From: Candidatus Saccharibacteria bacterium UBA949
GTDB lineage: Bacteria > Patescibacteriota > Saccharimonadia > Saccharimonadales > Saccharimonadaceae
Assembly: GCA_002293245.1 (NCBI GenBank)
Contig: DBCV01000044.1
Span: 13,456 to 22,809, forward strand
Length of the DNA stretch: 9,354 bases
Direction: 5' to 3'
Part shown: positions 1 through 5,683 of the stretch, piece by piece
How the letters are laid out: the number at the start of each line of letters is the position of its first letter
Position numbering within the stretch: position 1 is the first letter of the stretch
Program-made: the position numbers and the translations under genes
Notes under the pieces: model-generated
The model's input: the letters and a program-made list of their open reading frames with translations, nothing else
The model's database searches: none
Told to the model about the DNA's origin: nothing

Positions 1-1
1 G

Positions 2-670
2 GATATTGAAAAGCGGCAAAAAACTCTAAATTCAATTATTGGCGCTGTATGGAAGGTGGTGGTTACCGTTGTGCTGGTGACAACGTTGATAACGCAACTG
101 TTCCCGGCGGTGAATTTGACCGGGGTGTTGGCCGGGTTGGGGGTAGTGAGTATTGCGATTGGTCTTGGGGCGCAGAGTTTGGTGAAGGATTTTTTGGCCG
201 GATTCTTTATTGTGAGCGAGAATCAGTATCGGGTTGGAGACGTTGTGGAGTTGGCTAACGGGGGTAATGGCGCTAGTGGGACGGTAGAAAAGGTCAACGC
301 GCGAACAACGGTTTTGCGCGATCAGGACGGAAATGTGCATTTTGTGGCGAACGGGAGTATTGTGCGGGTGACCAACAAGACGATGGGGTACTCGCGAAGT
401 CGGTTTGAGGTAAAGGTTGCCTATGACAATAATCTAAAAAATGTGGTTGAGATTATAAATGAAGTGGGACGGAGGATGGCGGAAGATGTGAAGTGGGAAG
501 GTAAGATTTTGCAGGCACCGGAGTTTGTGGAGGTAAGTGATTTTGATGGAGGGGCGATTACGCTTGCTATCACCGGGAAAACTTTGCCATCGGATCAGTG
601 GGAGGTGATGAGCGATATGCGCCAGCGGCTAATTGATGAGTTTAAGGTGAAGCGGGTTAAGTTGGTATAG
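2..670 (+). CDS. MscS-family mechanosensitive ion channel, 5' end outside window
   Basis: The protein is a small-conductance mechanosensitive channel of the inner membrane, which opens under membrane tension to release solutes on osmotic downshock. The frame is open to the left edge, so the N-terminus and earlier membrane helices are missing; the GTG at 56 is internal, not the start. The visible part begins with the RQKTL-type linker before the last transmembrane helix. The pore helix follows (VVSIAIGLGAQSLVKDFLAG), with the Gly/Ala packing typical of MscS TM3. Next is the beta domain (RVGDVVEL, then GTVEKVNARTTVLRDQDG), followed by the alpha/beta C-terminal domain ending KVKRVKLV. The following gene, rpmF, has its own promoter 37 bases downstream, so the two are probably separate units. 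No intrinsic terminator is evident in that gap. Confidence 0.9.
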   Translation, partial: DIEKRQKTLNSIIGAVWKVVVTVVLVTTLITQLFPAVNLTGVLAGLGVVSIAIGLGAQSLVKDFLAGFFIVSENQYRVGDVVELANGGNGASGTVEKVNARTTVLRDQDGNVHFVANGSIVRVTNKTMGYSRSRFEVKVAYDNNLKNVVEIINEVGRRMAEDVKWEGKILQAPEFVEVSDFDGGAITLAITGKTLPSDQWEVMSDMRQRLIDEFKVKRVKLV

Positions 671-706
671 GGCGTTCCGCTTATGGTGAACTTGGCGCGC
701 AGGTGT

Positions 707-734
707 TTGCATTTTTGGAATTGTTTGCTATAAT
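707..734 (+). promoter_or_regulatory. Sigma-70 promoter of the rpmF-nusB-Nudix-rnc operon
   Basis: TTGCAT (707-712), a 16-base spacer and a perfect TATAAT (729-734), with TG one base upstream giving an extended -10. The predicted transcript start is near 741, leaving a leader of about 38 bases. An AAAGGAG ribosome site (762-768) lies 10 bases before the rpmF start. Confidence 0.8.
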
Positions 735-778
735 AGTAAAAACAATTGGCCTAAGGAAATTAAAGGAGAACATTAGAT

Positions 779-1036
779 ATGCCTGAACCAAAGAAACAGA
801 GTAGCCCGCGAAAAACAGGGATGCGCAGGAGCCATTTGCGGCTCGAGTTGGCGCGCAGGGTGAATAAAAAGTCGCCGGTAAAAGCGTTTGAAACAAAGAA
901 AAAAACGCCACGCGTGCGGATTAAGGATGTGGCGGCTAAAGCGGGATTGAAAGCTAAGGCTGGAAAAACTGCGGCGAAAGATGCTGGCAGTACCGCGAAA
1001 AAGGCGACCACTAAGCCTGTGGCAAAGAAAAAGTAG
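779..1036 (+). CDS. rpmF: Large ribosomal subunit protein bL32 with Lys/Ala-rich tail
   Basis: This is a component of the 50S ribosomal subunit. The N-terminal 40 residues match bL32: a Pro/Lys start (MPEPKKQSS), then the hallmark MRRSH at residues 15-19 and a basic stretch. In many bacteria the middle of bL32 has two Cys pairs that bind zinc; here there is no cysteine at all, so this is a zinc-free form. At 85 residues it is longer than the usual 55-60. The extra length is a C-terminal Lys/Ala-rich low-complexity tail (residues about 50-85), similar to disordered basic tails on nucleic-acid-binding proteins. It is the first gene of an operon; nusB starts 16 bases after its stop. Identity rests mainly on the N-terminal signature, so a different small basic protein is possible but unlikely. 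Confidence 0.8.
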   Translation: MPEPKKQSSPRKTGMRRSHLRLELARRVNKKSPVKAFETKKKTPRVRIKDVAAKAGLKAKAGKTAAKDAGSTAKKATTKPVAKKK

Positions 1037-1052
1037 GCGGGAAGAAAAATAC

Positions 1053-1790
1053 ATGGCAAAAATGGCATCAAATCGTCACTTGGGTAGGATTGTTGCCCTG
1101 CAGACTCTGTATGAGTACGAGTTTAGGGCTGGGGTGGGCGACAAAACGGCGCAGATTGACGCAATTTTAACCAAAAATATAGAGCCGTACAAAGACTCGT
1201 TGGGGGATGTTGAGTTTGTGCGCAACTTAACCGATGGCGTGTTTGATAATGCAAAACGCCTGGACGACATTCTGCAGCCGATCGCGCCAGAATGGCCGAT
1301 TGAACAGATTGCAGCTGTGGATCGCAATACATTGCGAATCGGTACATATGAGTTGATATATATGCGGGATTCGGTGCCACCAAAGGTGGCGATCAACGAA
1401 GCGGTGGAACTAGCCAAGACTTTTGGCTCCGATAGTTCGAGCAAGTTTGTGAACGGTGTGTTGGGTACGGTTTACCGCAAGTACGTGGAAGAAAATCAAG
1501 ACGCAGAGACCAACCAAGGGGCGGGAGAGGAAGTAAAGGATAATGAACAGAGACCAGAAGATGGATCAAAAGATGAGCCGGGAGAAACCGGCGCAGAACA
1601 GGCAGGCGAGCCTGTCGCGGCAGCCGCAACCGGAGAGGTCGCGGCAGATGCCGAGGGCGCAACAGCACGGAAAGGGGCAGATATCGCAGGCATTGGGGAA
1701 GATGTCGTCGGGGGGCAAGCCCAAGGTGACGGGACAGACGACGCCGGAGGCGGACAGCCTGACGGTAGCGCACCGGCCGTCCAAGTTTGA
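1053..1790 (+). CDS. nusB: NusB transcription antitermination factor with long acidic tail
   Basis: NusB pairs with ribosomal protein S10 (NusE) to bind boxA RNA and support antitermination in rRNA operons. Residues 1-146 are a complete NusB fold. The N-terminal helix has [17 protein letters not shown], and the C-terminal signature runs through [29 protein letters not shown] and [10 protein letters not shown]. The ATG at 1053 is chosen because it directly precedes the conserved domain and follows the weak purine-rich stretch GGGAAG; an in-frame ATG at 981 would overlap rpmF. Residues 147-245 are an extra tail rich in Glu, Asp, Gly and Ala with no predicted fold. The last 82 or so codons of this tail overlap the next gene in another frame. 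The protein is 245 residues against about 130-160 for the family. Confidence 0.92.
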   Translation: MAKMASNRHLGRIVALQTLYEYEFRAGVGDKTAQIDAILTKNIEPYKDSLGDVEFVRNLTDGVFDNAKRLDDILQPIAPEWPIEQIAAVDRNTLRIGTYELIYMRDSVPPKVAINEAVELAKTFGSDSSSKFVNGVLGTVYRKYVEENQDAETNQGAGEEVKDNEQRPEDGSKDEPGETGAEQAGEPVAAAATGEVAADAEGATARKGADIAGIGEDVVGGQAQGDGTDDAGGGQPDGSAPAVQV

Positions 1791-2268
1791 GCGGTTAAAG
1801 CAAGTATTTTTCCGGAAGAAGCCGGCGATTCAAGAAATCGTGCGGGAGCCAACTGCGGGCGGGATTATTTTTCGACATGTGGCGGGTAGCGATGATATTG
1901 AGATTTTGTTGATTCAGGACGCGAAGAATCGTTGGACCATTCCTAAGGGGCATATTGAGCCGGGTGAAACCGCCAAGCAGACTGCTGCGCGAGAGATTGG
2001 CGAAGAGGCTGGATTACAAAATGTTGATATGCTGGGTTGGTTGGGCAAGATTGATTTTCAGTATCGGCGGCAGGAGAAATTGGTGTTGATGAGCACACAG
2101 GTGTACCTGGTGCGGGCCAGGGGAGATACTTCGCAGATCAGAAAAGAGGAGTGGATGAACGGGATTCGCTGGTTCAGGTTTGGCGAGGCGCTTGATACTA
2201 TTGAATATGACGATATAGGAAAGTTGATGTTGCTGGCCCGTAAGAAGATCAGGCAGGAGAATTATTAA
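1543..2268 (+). CDS. Nudix hydrolase; N-terminus overlaps nusB
   Basis: Nudix enzymes hydrolyse nucleoside diphosphates linked to another moiety. The exact substrate (Ap4A, oxidised nucleotide, RNA cap or other) cannot be read from this sequence. A perfect Nudix box, GX5EX7REUXEEXGU, spans Gly136 to Leu158 of the longest reading and binds the catalytic metal. The sequence before it (AGGIIFRH, then WTIPKGH) is typical of the MutT/Ap4A-hydrolase-like fold. The start is uncertain. The ATG at 1543 gives 241 residues with a purine-rich AGAGGAAG/AAAGGA stretch before it, but its first 82 residues lie over the nusB tail. ATG 1702, GTG 1726 or GTG 1840 are shorter options, and only 1840 avoids overlap. 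The leader is Gln/Arg/Lys/Pro-rich and hydrophobic-poor, so it may be disordered or untranslated. The gene ends 15 bases before rnc. Confidence 0.88.
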   Translation: MNRDQKMDQKMSREKPAQNRQASLSRQPQPERSRQMPRAQQHGKGQISQALGKMSSGGKPKVTGQTTPEADSLTVAHRPSKFERLKQVFFRKKPAIQEIVREPTAGGIIFRHVAGSDDIEILLIQDAKNRWTIPKGHIEPGETAKQTAAREIGEEAGLQNVDMLGWLGKIDFQYRRQEKLVLMSTQVYLVRARGDTSQIRKEEWMNGIRWFRFGEALDTIEYDDIGKLMLLARKKIRQENY

Positions 2269-2283
2269 AATGGGGGTAGTTGC

Positions 2284-2985
2284 GTGAACAAGGAACAATA
2301 TGAGGGCTATATCAACTTTGCTAAAGATAAACTGGGGTTTGAGTTTAAAGAACCGGAACTACTAATTACGGCGCTGACACACCGGAGTTATGTAAATGAA
2401 CACAAGAAATCTGTAAAAGAGCATAATGAGAGGTTGGAGTTTTTGGGGGATGCTGTGCTGGAGTTGGTGTCCACAGACTTTTTGTATAGGAATTATAGTG
2501 AGCCAGAGGGTATTCTGACTGCTTGGCGGGCGGCGTTGGTTCGGACGGAAAGCTTGAGTGCGGCTGGCGAAGAACTGGGGTACGGTTCGCTGGTGCGCGT
2601 GAGTAAGGGCGAGAAAAATGGTCCAGAACGGGGCTTTCAGGTGATTTTGGCCGATGCATTTGAAGCTCTAATCGGGGCGATTTACTTAGACCAGGGGTAT
2701 GATGTCGCTAAGGACTTTATCGCCAAGCACATTTTGACAAAAATGGATTCGGTGCTGGAGACTGGGTCTTGGCGCGATGCAAAATCGCACCTACAGGAAG
2801 TTTCCCAGCATCAGGAGGGGGTGGCACCGGAGTATCGAGTGCTACGGGAAGATGGGCCGGACCACGATAAGACTTTTGTGGTGGGGGTGTATGTTCGGGG
2901 GCGGATGATGGGCAGGGGCTCTGGTTCGAGCAAGCAGGCAGCGCAACAGATTGCGGCTGCCGAGGCGTTGGAAAAGTATAAGTAG
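2284..2985 (+). CDS. rnc: Ribonuclease III
   Basis: The enzyme is a double-strand-specific endoribonuclease that processes rRNA precursors and structured mRNAs and acts as a homodimer with magnesium. Residues 1-155 are the catalytic domain with the signature NERLEFLGDAVL (residues 48-59). Glu49, Glu52, Asp56, Asp124 and Glu127 match the metal-binding and catalytic positions of the family. Residues about 163-233 form a double-stranded RNA-binding domain, beginning DAKSHLQE and ending with the SGSSKQAAQQIAAAEAL helix. The length of 233 is normal. The start is GTG, preceded by GGGGGT (2272-2277) with a 6-base gap. The gene closes the rpmF operon; the rpsP -35 box lies 13 bases past its stop. Confidence 0.96.
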   Translation: MNKEQYEGYINFAKDKLGFEFKEPELLITALTHRSYVNEHKKSVKEHNERLEFLGDAVLELVSTDFLYRNYSEPEGILTAWRAALVRTESLSAAGEELGYGSLVRVSKGEKNGPERGFQVILADAFEALIGAIYLDQGYDVAKDFIAKHILTKMDSVLETGSWRDAKSHLQEVSQHQEGVAPEYRVLREDGPDHDKTFVVGVYVRGRMMGRGSGSSKQAAQQIAAAEALEKYK

Positions 2986-2998
2986 GTGGATTTTGGGG

Positions 2999-3027
2999 TT
3001 GACTTTTTGCCACGGGCAGAGTAAAAT
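2999..3027 (+). promoter_or_regulatory. Sigma-70 promoter of rpsP
   Basis: TTGACT (2999-3004), exactly 17 bases, then TAAAAT (3022-3027). It gives rpsP and probably khpA a transcription start near 3034, independent of the rpmF operon. Confidence 0.75.
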
Positions 3028-3066
3028 GAGTACAGAAAAGTTATTAACGAGGGAAAATTTAAGGAA

Positions 3067-3501
3067 ATGTTAGCAATTCGATTGCAGAGGCTGGGGAAAT
3101 CTGGTTATCCGGTGTATCGGGTGGTTGTTCAGGATGCGGCTAAGCACCCAATGAGTGGACGGATTGTCGCGCAAGTTGGTAGTTTGAACCCCCACAGCAA
3201 AGAAGTCAAGTTAGACAAGGAAGTTATTGAGAAGTATTTGAAGAACGGTGCGCAACCAAGTCCACGCGTGGCTAAATTGCTAGCTGATAATAGCATTAAG
3301 CTTCCAGACTGGGTGGCAAAGATGACGGCGAAGACTAGCAAGGTCCGGAAGCCGGAAAAGTGGCGCAAGTTGCAGCCTAAAGAGGCGCCAGAGGCAGAAT
3401 CGACAGAGGCACTGGCTGAGGAAGTAAAATCCGAAGAAGTAAAGTCCGAAGAAGTCAAGACAGAAGTGGCCGAAAAGGAGTCTGCCGAATCGGCAGCATA
3501 G
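3067..3501 (+). CDS. rpsP: Small ribosomal subunit protein bS16 with acidic repeat tail
   Basis: bS16 is a 30S subunit assembly protein that binds 16S rRNA. Residues 1-88 are a full bS16: it opens LAIRLQRLGKSGYPVYRVVV, followed by the PMSGRIVAQVGSLNP segment and the GAQPSPRVAKLL segment. The ATG at 3067 directly precedes this conserved start; AAGGA sits only 1 base upstream and GAGGG is 13 bases away, so the ribosome site is not ideal. Residues about 104-144 are an unusual acidic tail rich in Glu, Ala, Lys and Ser, containing three tandem copies of EEVK-S/T, so the protein is 144 residues instead of about 80-90. khpA follows 88 bases later. That pair is conserved in many bacteria, but no rimM, trmD or rplS follows. 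Confidence 0.95.
   Translation: MLAIRLQRLGKSGYPVYRVVVQDAAKHPMSGRIVAQVGSLNPHSKEVKLDKEVIEKYLKNGAQPSPRVAKLLADNSIKLPDWVAKMTAKTSKVRKPEKWRKLQPKEAPEAESTEALAEEVKSEEVKSEEVKTEVAEKESAESAA
3418..3462 (+). repeat. Three tandem 15-base repeats in rpsP tail
   Basis: Three in-phase units (3418-3432, 3433-3447, 3448-3462) each encode EEVK plus Ser, Ser or Thr. They differ mostly at third codon positions, which fits slipped-strand or unequal duplication followed by silent drift. The repeat adds acidic, probably disordered length to bS16. Confidence 0.85.
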
Positions 3502-3540
3502 TTCTCGGGGCAGGGATACTCGCTAGAGAACAAATTTAGT

Positions 3541-3569
3541 TTGGGTGCGGCAAAAATGCACTAGATAAT
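3541..3569 (+). promoter_or_regulatory. Possible khpA promoter
   Basis: TTGGGT (3541-3546), 17 bases, then GATAAT (3564-3569) in an AT-rich stretch. The match is weaker than at other promoters here, and khpA may simply be co-transcribed with rpsP, since no terminator separates them. The ribosome site AGGAGG (3579-3584), 5 bases from the ATG at 3590, is near perfect. Confidence 0.4.
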
Positions 3570-3589
3570 AATAAAATCAGGAGGACAAA

Positions 3590-4063
3590 ATGTCAATAGA
3601 TCAGCAGTTCATCGAGTATATCGTAAAAACACTAGTGAATAAACCAGAGGCAGTTTCAATTGAACGAACAATTGACGAGCGTGGCGTATTATTAACCTTG
3701 ACGGTTGACCCAGAAGATGTCGGACGAATTATAGGTAAGCGAGGCGCAACGGCACAGAGCTTGCGGACATTGCTGCGGGCACTTGGCACCAAGAACGAAG
3801 CGCGCTACAACTTGAAAATTGTTAATAATGATGGTTATGAAGGCGGCAAGAGCCATGATGATAACCGTGATGATCGGGGCGAAGCTTCGATGGCTACGGC
3901 TTCTGACGAGGCTGCGCCAGTGGAAGATGCGACTCAAAGTGAAGCCCAGGCTGAGCCTGTGGAAAACGCAGCAGATAAACCTGTGGAAAACCCGGACGAC
4001 TCCGACGAATTGGCGGAAAAAACCCGAAAAGAGCTTGCAGAATTGGACGACCTTGATATATAA
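3590..4063 (+). CDS. khpA: KH-domain RNA-binding protein KhpA with acidic tail
   Basis: KhpA (YlqC family) is a small KH-domain RNA-binding protein that in Gram-positive bacteria pairs with KhpB and affects cell division and cell-wall synthesis. Residues 1-78 are the family domain. It includes FIEYIVKTLVNKPEAV, a two-strand segment and the KH GXXG loop within GRIIGKRGATAQSLRTLL (residues 45-62). Residues 79-157 are extra: an Asp/Glu/Ala-rich tail ending ELDDLDI, which doubles the usual length of 75-80. The start has the best ribosome site in the window (AGGAGG). Its position after rpsP is the classical context and supports the name. A hairpin terminator follows about 90 bases past the stop. 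The role of the acidic tail is unknown. Confidence 0.92.
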   Translation: MSIDQQFIEYIVKTLVNKPEAVSIERTIDERGVLLTLTVDPEDVGRIIGKRGATAQSLRTLLRALGTKNEARYNLKIVNNDGYEGGKSHDDNRDDRGEASMATASDEAAPVEDATQSEAQAEPVENAADKPVENPDDSDELAEKTRKELAELDDLDI

Positions 4064-4150
4064 TGGTAAGCAGTTCAAGTAAAACTGAACTATAAGCTCA
4101 CTGCGAGCAACGATCTACATAAGAGAGTTGAGAGCCTTATATGTTCAAAG
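4064..4150 (+). other. khpA 3' untranslated region with small hairpins
   Basis: There is no coding frame here. Two small stem-loops can be drawn: AGTTCA (4072-4077) with TGAACT (4086-4091), and GCTC (4096-4099) with GAGC (4105-4108). I tested the stretch for tRNA shape and found no T-arm. It is most simply the 3' end of the rpsP-khpA transcript. Confidence 0.4.
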
Positions 4151-4189
4151 AACCACCTGAAACTCCCTCCCGAGAAAAGGTGGTTTTTT
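4151..4189 (+). terminator. Intrinsic terminator after khpA
   Basis: AACCACCT (4151-4158) pairs with AGGTGGTT (4178-4185) over a 19-base loop, followed by a run of six T (4184-4189). It closes the rpsP-khpA unit. Confidence 0.75.
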
Positions 4190-4198
4190 GATGGCTGT

Positions 4199-4256
4199 AC
4201 TCAGCCGCGTAAAACCTAAATGTAAAAGTGCCGCCGAGAAATCTCGGCGGCTGAGT
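4199..4256 (-). other. Two mutually exclusive hairpins in the intergenic stretch
   Basis: ACTCAGCCGC (4199-4208) is fully complementary to GCGGCTGAGT (4247-4256). The right arm shares GCGGC with the 9-bp terminator stem at 4230-4251, so both cannot form at once. The stretch is the 3' region of the minus-strand gene ending at 4275. Confidence 0.6.
4224..4251 (-). terminator. Intrinsic terminator of the minus-strand 396-residue gene
   Basis: A 9-bp GC-rich stem, GCCGCCGAG with CTCGGCGGC, has a 4-base loop and on the minus strand is followed by AC and TTTT. It lies 24 bases past the stop of the gene at 4275. The plus strand has no T run after it. Confidence 0.7.
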
Positions 4257-4274
4257 CGGTTTAGATGAGCAATG

Positions 4275-5465
4275 TTATTCTGGGGGCATGACAGGGCTGA
4301 CGCATTCCGGCGTTAGCTCGACTTCGTCGAGACCAAGTTCGCGGTTGATAAGGACGATCGGCTCTGCGAAGTCGCCAGCGTATTCGGTGATAGGAATAAT
4401 AGTGCGACCGCGGGCGCATAGGGCTTGGCGAAACTCACGGTCATTCAGCCGGTCGCGGGGAGGGTCTTCTTTGGCTGCTTCGGCCCAGAAATGCTTACGG
4501 ACGTCATTGAAAGGTTTATTATCGGCGATATATACGCCGTCAGCTGACTTTGGCAGGATGCGGACGGTGTATTTCTCGTAGGAAAGGTAGTATCCTAAAT
4601 ACTCCTTGACTCGAGTAAAACTGCACCAGAGGAAGCCGTCGAAGGCGATTTCTGGAATGGGTGCCTCGCCTTCGCGAGGACCGTCGCCGAGCGGCACCAA
4701 TCTGGGGCTGCCGATTAGGCCGTAGCGGTCTTTGCGCGGTAGGGAATCGAGAGATTCCTGCCCTTTCGCAATACGCTCAATATCGTCATACTCGGTTTTG
4801 CAGAAGATGGGAGGTAGCCCATCGGGAAATGGCAGTGGTGAGCGGGCAAAGATGTCGATTTGCTCGAGCGGCAGGGGGTGTGCAATGATTTTGGCGAGTA
4901 GATTTTCGCGCAGCCACATGGTGAATTCGGCGAATACGGCCTCGGTTTCATATACATGCGTCTCGTTGCCTTCGGGTAGGTATTCGCGCCCCAGATTGTT
5001 GTCGGCAACAAGAAAAGGTGGGCGCTGGTTGCGGTAGCTATAAAGGCTTTTCCAGGAGCCTGTATAGCACAGGTAGGTGCGAGGCTTTCCTCTCATCTTG
5101 GAATGGACTTTTATGCCCATGAATGCTTCGCGGTCGCGCCCCCAGTCATCGCCGGTGTATACGTAGTAGCTCGGGCCGCTTTCATCGTCGTACACTGAGA
5201 TTTCTCGCTGGGGGATGTTGAGGGTGCTGCCGTAGGTGTAAGGCTTTAGTCTGCAGTCGAGTTCAGTACAAGTAATTGCGCTGACTATGCGGTACTTGGC
5301 ATCTCCGGACCCACCCTCGTAGAAGTTGACATCGATGCCGGGGACGGTCCAGTTGCGTTTTTCCAGCTCGTGGATGATTTCGTCGATCACTTCGTCGAAA
5401 GGGAATTGGCGAGAATCATGGTATCTATAAACACGAGATTCGGCGCCATAGATTTTTTTGCTCAT
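4275..5465 (-). CDS. Hypothetical protein, 396 residues, unknown family
   Basis: I do not recognise this protein. The frame is open further upstream to 5633, but the ATG at 5465 (MSKKIYGAES) is chosen for two reasons: GAGGTG lies 9 bases before it, and a consensus promoter sits inside the longer frame at 5530-5558. No signal peptide, membrane segment or catalytic motif is visible. The product looks soluble and globular, rich in aromatic and charged residues (for example SYYVYTGDDWGRDREAF and TYLCYTGSWKSLYSY), with three Cys in the N-terminal half near residues 76-122. It has a dedicated promoter, a hairpin in its leader and a terminator, so it is expressed as a single gene. It diverges from another unknown gene, and the two may be functionally linked, but nothing in the sequence proves that. 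Confidence 0.8.
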   Translation of the reverse strand: MSKKIYGAESRVYRYHDSRQFPFDEVIDEIIHELEKRNWTVPGIDVNFYEGGSGDAKYRIVSAITCTELDCRLKPYTYGSTLNIPQREISVYDDESGPSYYVYTGDDWGRDREAFMGIKVHSKMRGKPRTYLCYTGSWKSLYSYRNQRPPFLVADNNLGREYLPEGNETHVYETEAVFAEFTMWLRENLLAKIIAHPLPLEQIDIFARSPLPFPDGLPPIFCKTEYDDIERIAKGQESLDSLPRKDRYGLIGSPRLVPLGDGPREGEAPIPEIAFDGFLWCSFTRVKEYLGYYLSYEKYTVRILPKSADGVYIADNKPFNDVRKHFWAEAAKEDPPRDRLNDREFRQALCARGRTIIPITEYAGDFAEPIVLINRELGLDEVELTPECVSPVMPPE

Positions 5466-5504
5466 TTGGTAAAACACCTCTCTCTTTGGATTTGGTGTTG
5501 CGAC

Positions 5505-5520
5505 GGGGCAAAAACGCCCC
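5505..5520 (-). promoter_or_regulatory. Leader hairpin of the 396-residue gene
   Basis: On the minus transcript, GGGGC and GCCCC pair around a 6-base T-rich loop, within a few bases of the predicted transcript start (about 5523) and ahead of the ribosome site. It could stabilise the 5' end or bind a regulator; no known riboswitch is recognised. Confidence 0.45.
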
Positions 5521-5529
5521 ATTGTGAGT

Positions 5530-5558
5530 ATGATAGCATAGCTGCCGCGTGTTGTCAA
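5530..5558 (-). promoter_or_regulatory. Consensus promoter of the 396-residue minus-strand gene
   Basis: Read on the minus strand: a perfect TTGACA (5558-5553), 17 bases, then TATCAT (5535-5530). It sets the gene start at 5465 rather than further upstream. Confidence 0.85.
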
Positions 5559-5577
5559 GTGCGAATCGATTTTCACG

Positions 5578-5606
5578 TTGACATAGTCAGGGCAAGATGA
5601 TAAAAT
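5578..5606 (+). promoter_or_regulatory. Consensus promoter of the plus-strand unknown gene
   Basis: A perfect TTGACA (5578-5583), 17 bases, then TAAAAT (5601-5606). It is divergent from the minus promoter, with only 19 bases between the two -35 boxes, so a single regulator or local supercoiling could affect both. Confidence 0.85.
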
Positions 5607-5613
5607 TGTGTCC

Positions 5614-5648
5614 GCACGGTAGCGTGCATGCACCTTAAGATAATTATC
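5614..5648 (+). promoter_or_regulatory. Palindromes at the 5' end of the plus transcript
   Basis: Three symmetric elements lie just after the predicted transcript start: the hairpin GCACG-GTAG-CGTGC (5614-5627), the 10-base palindrome GTGCATGCAC (5624-5633) and the 10-base palindrome GATAATTATC (5639-5648). They could be operators or RNA structure. No known site is matched. Confidence 0.4.
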
Positions 5649-5683
5649 GATCAGGTGTGCAAAAAAATACGGGAGTTGGTTAT

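Noticed and set aside
692..859. Repeated 12-base word TTGGCGCGCAGG near 692 and 848
   Set aside because: Two short copies, one inside rpmF coding sequence, with no symmetry; likely coincidence.
1788..1790. UGA recoding (as in Gracilibacteria/SR1) at the end of nusB
   Set aside because: Reading through gives a meaningless continuation over the Nudix domain, and no other gene here has an internal in-frame UGA.
2270..2287. Five-codon ATG mini-frame whose TGA overlaps the rnc GTG
   Set aside because: It probably arises by chance from the G-rich ribosome site; translational coupling is possible but unsupported.
3501..3531. GTTCTC ... GAGAAC inverted repeat between rpsP and khpA
   Set aside because: Only 6 bp with a 19-base loop and no T run; not enough to call a terminator or operator.
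4064..4150. Possible tRNA or other known RNA after khpA
   Set aside because: No T-arm, acceptor pairing or anticodon arm could be formed on either strand; only short hairpins remain.
5466..5633. Longer N-terminus for the 396-residue gene
   Set aside because: The extra codons contain its own promoter and leader, and the upstream ATG lacks a ribosome site.
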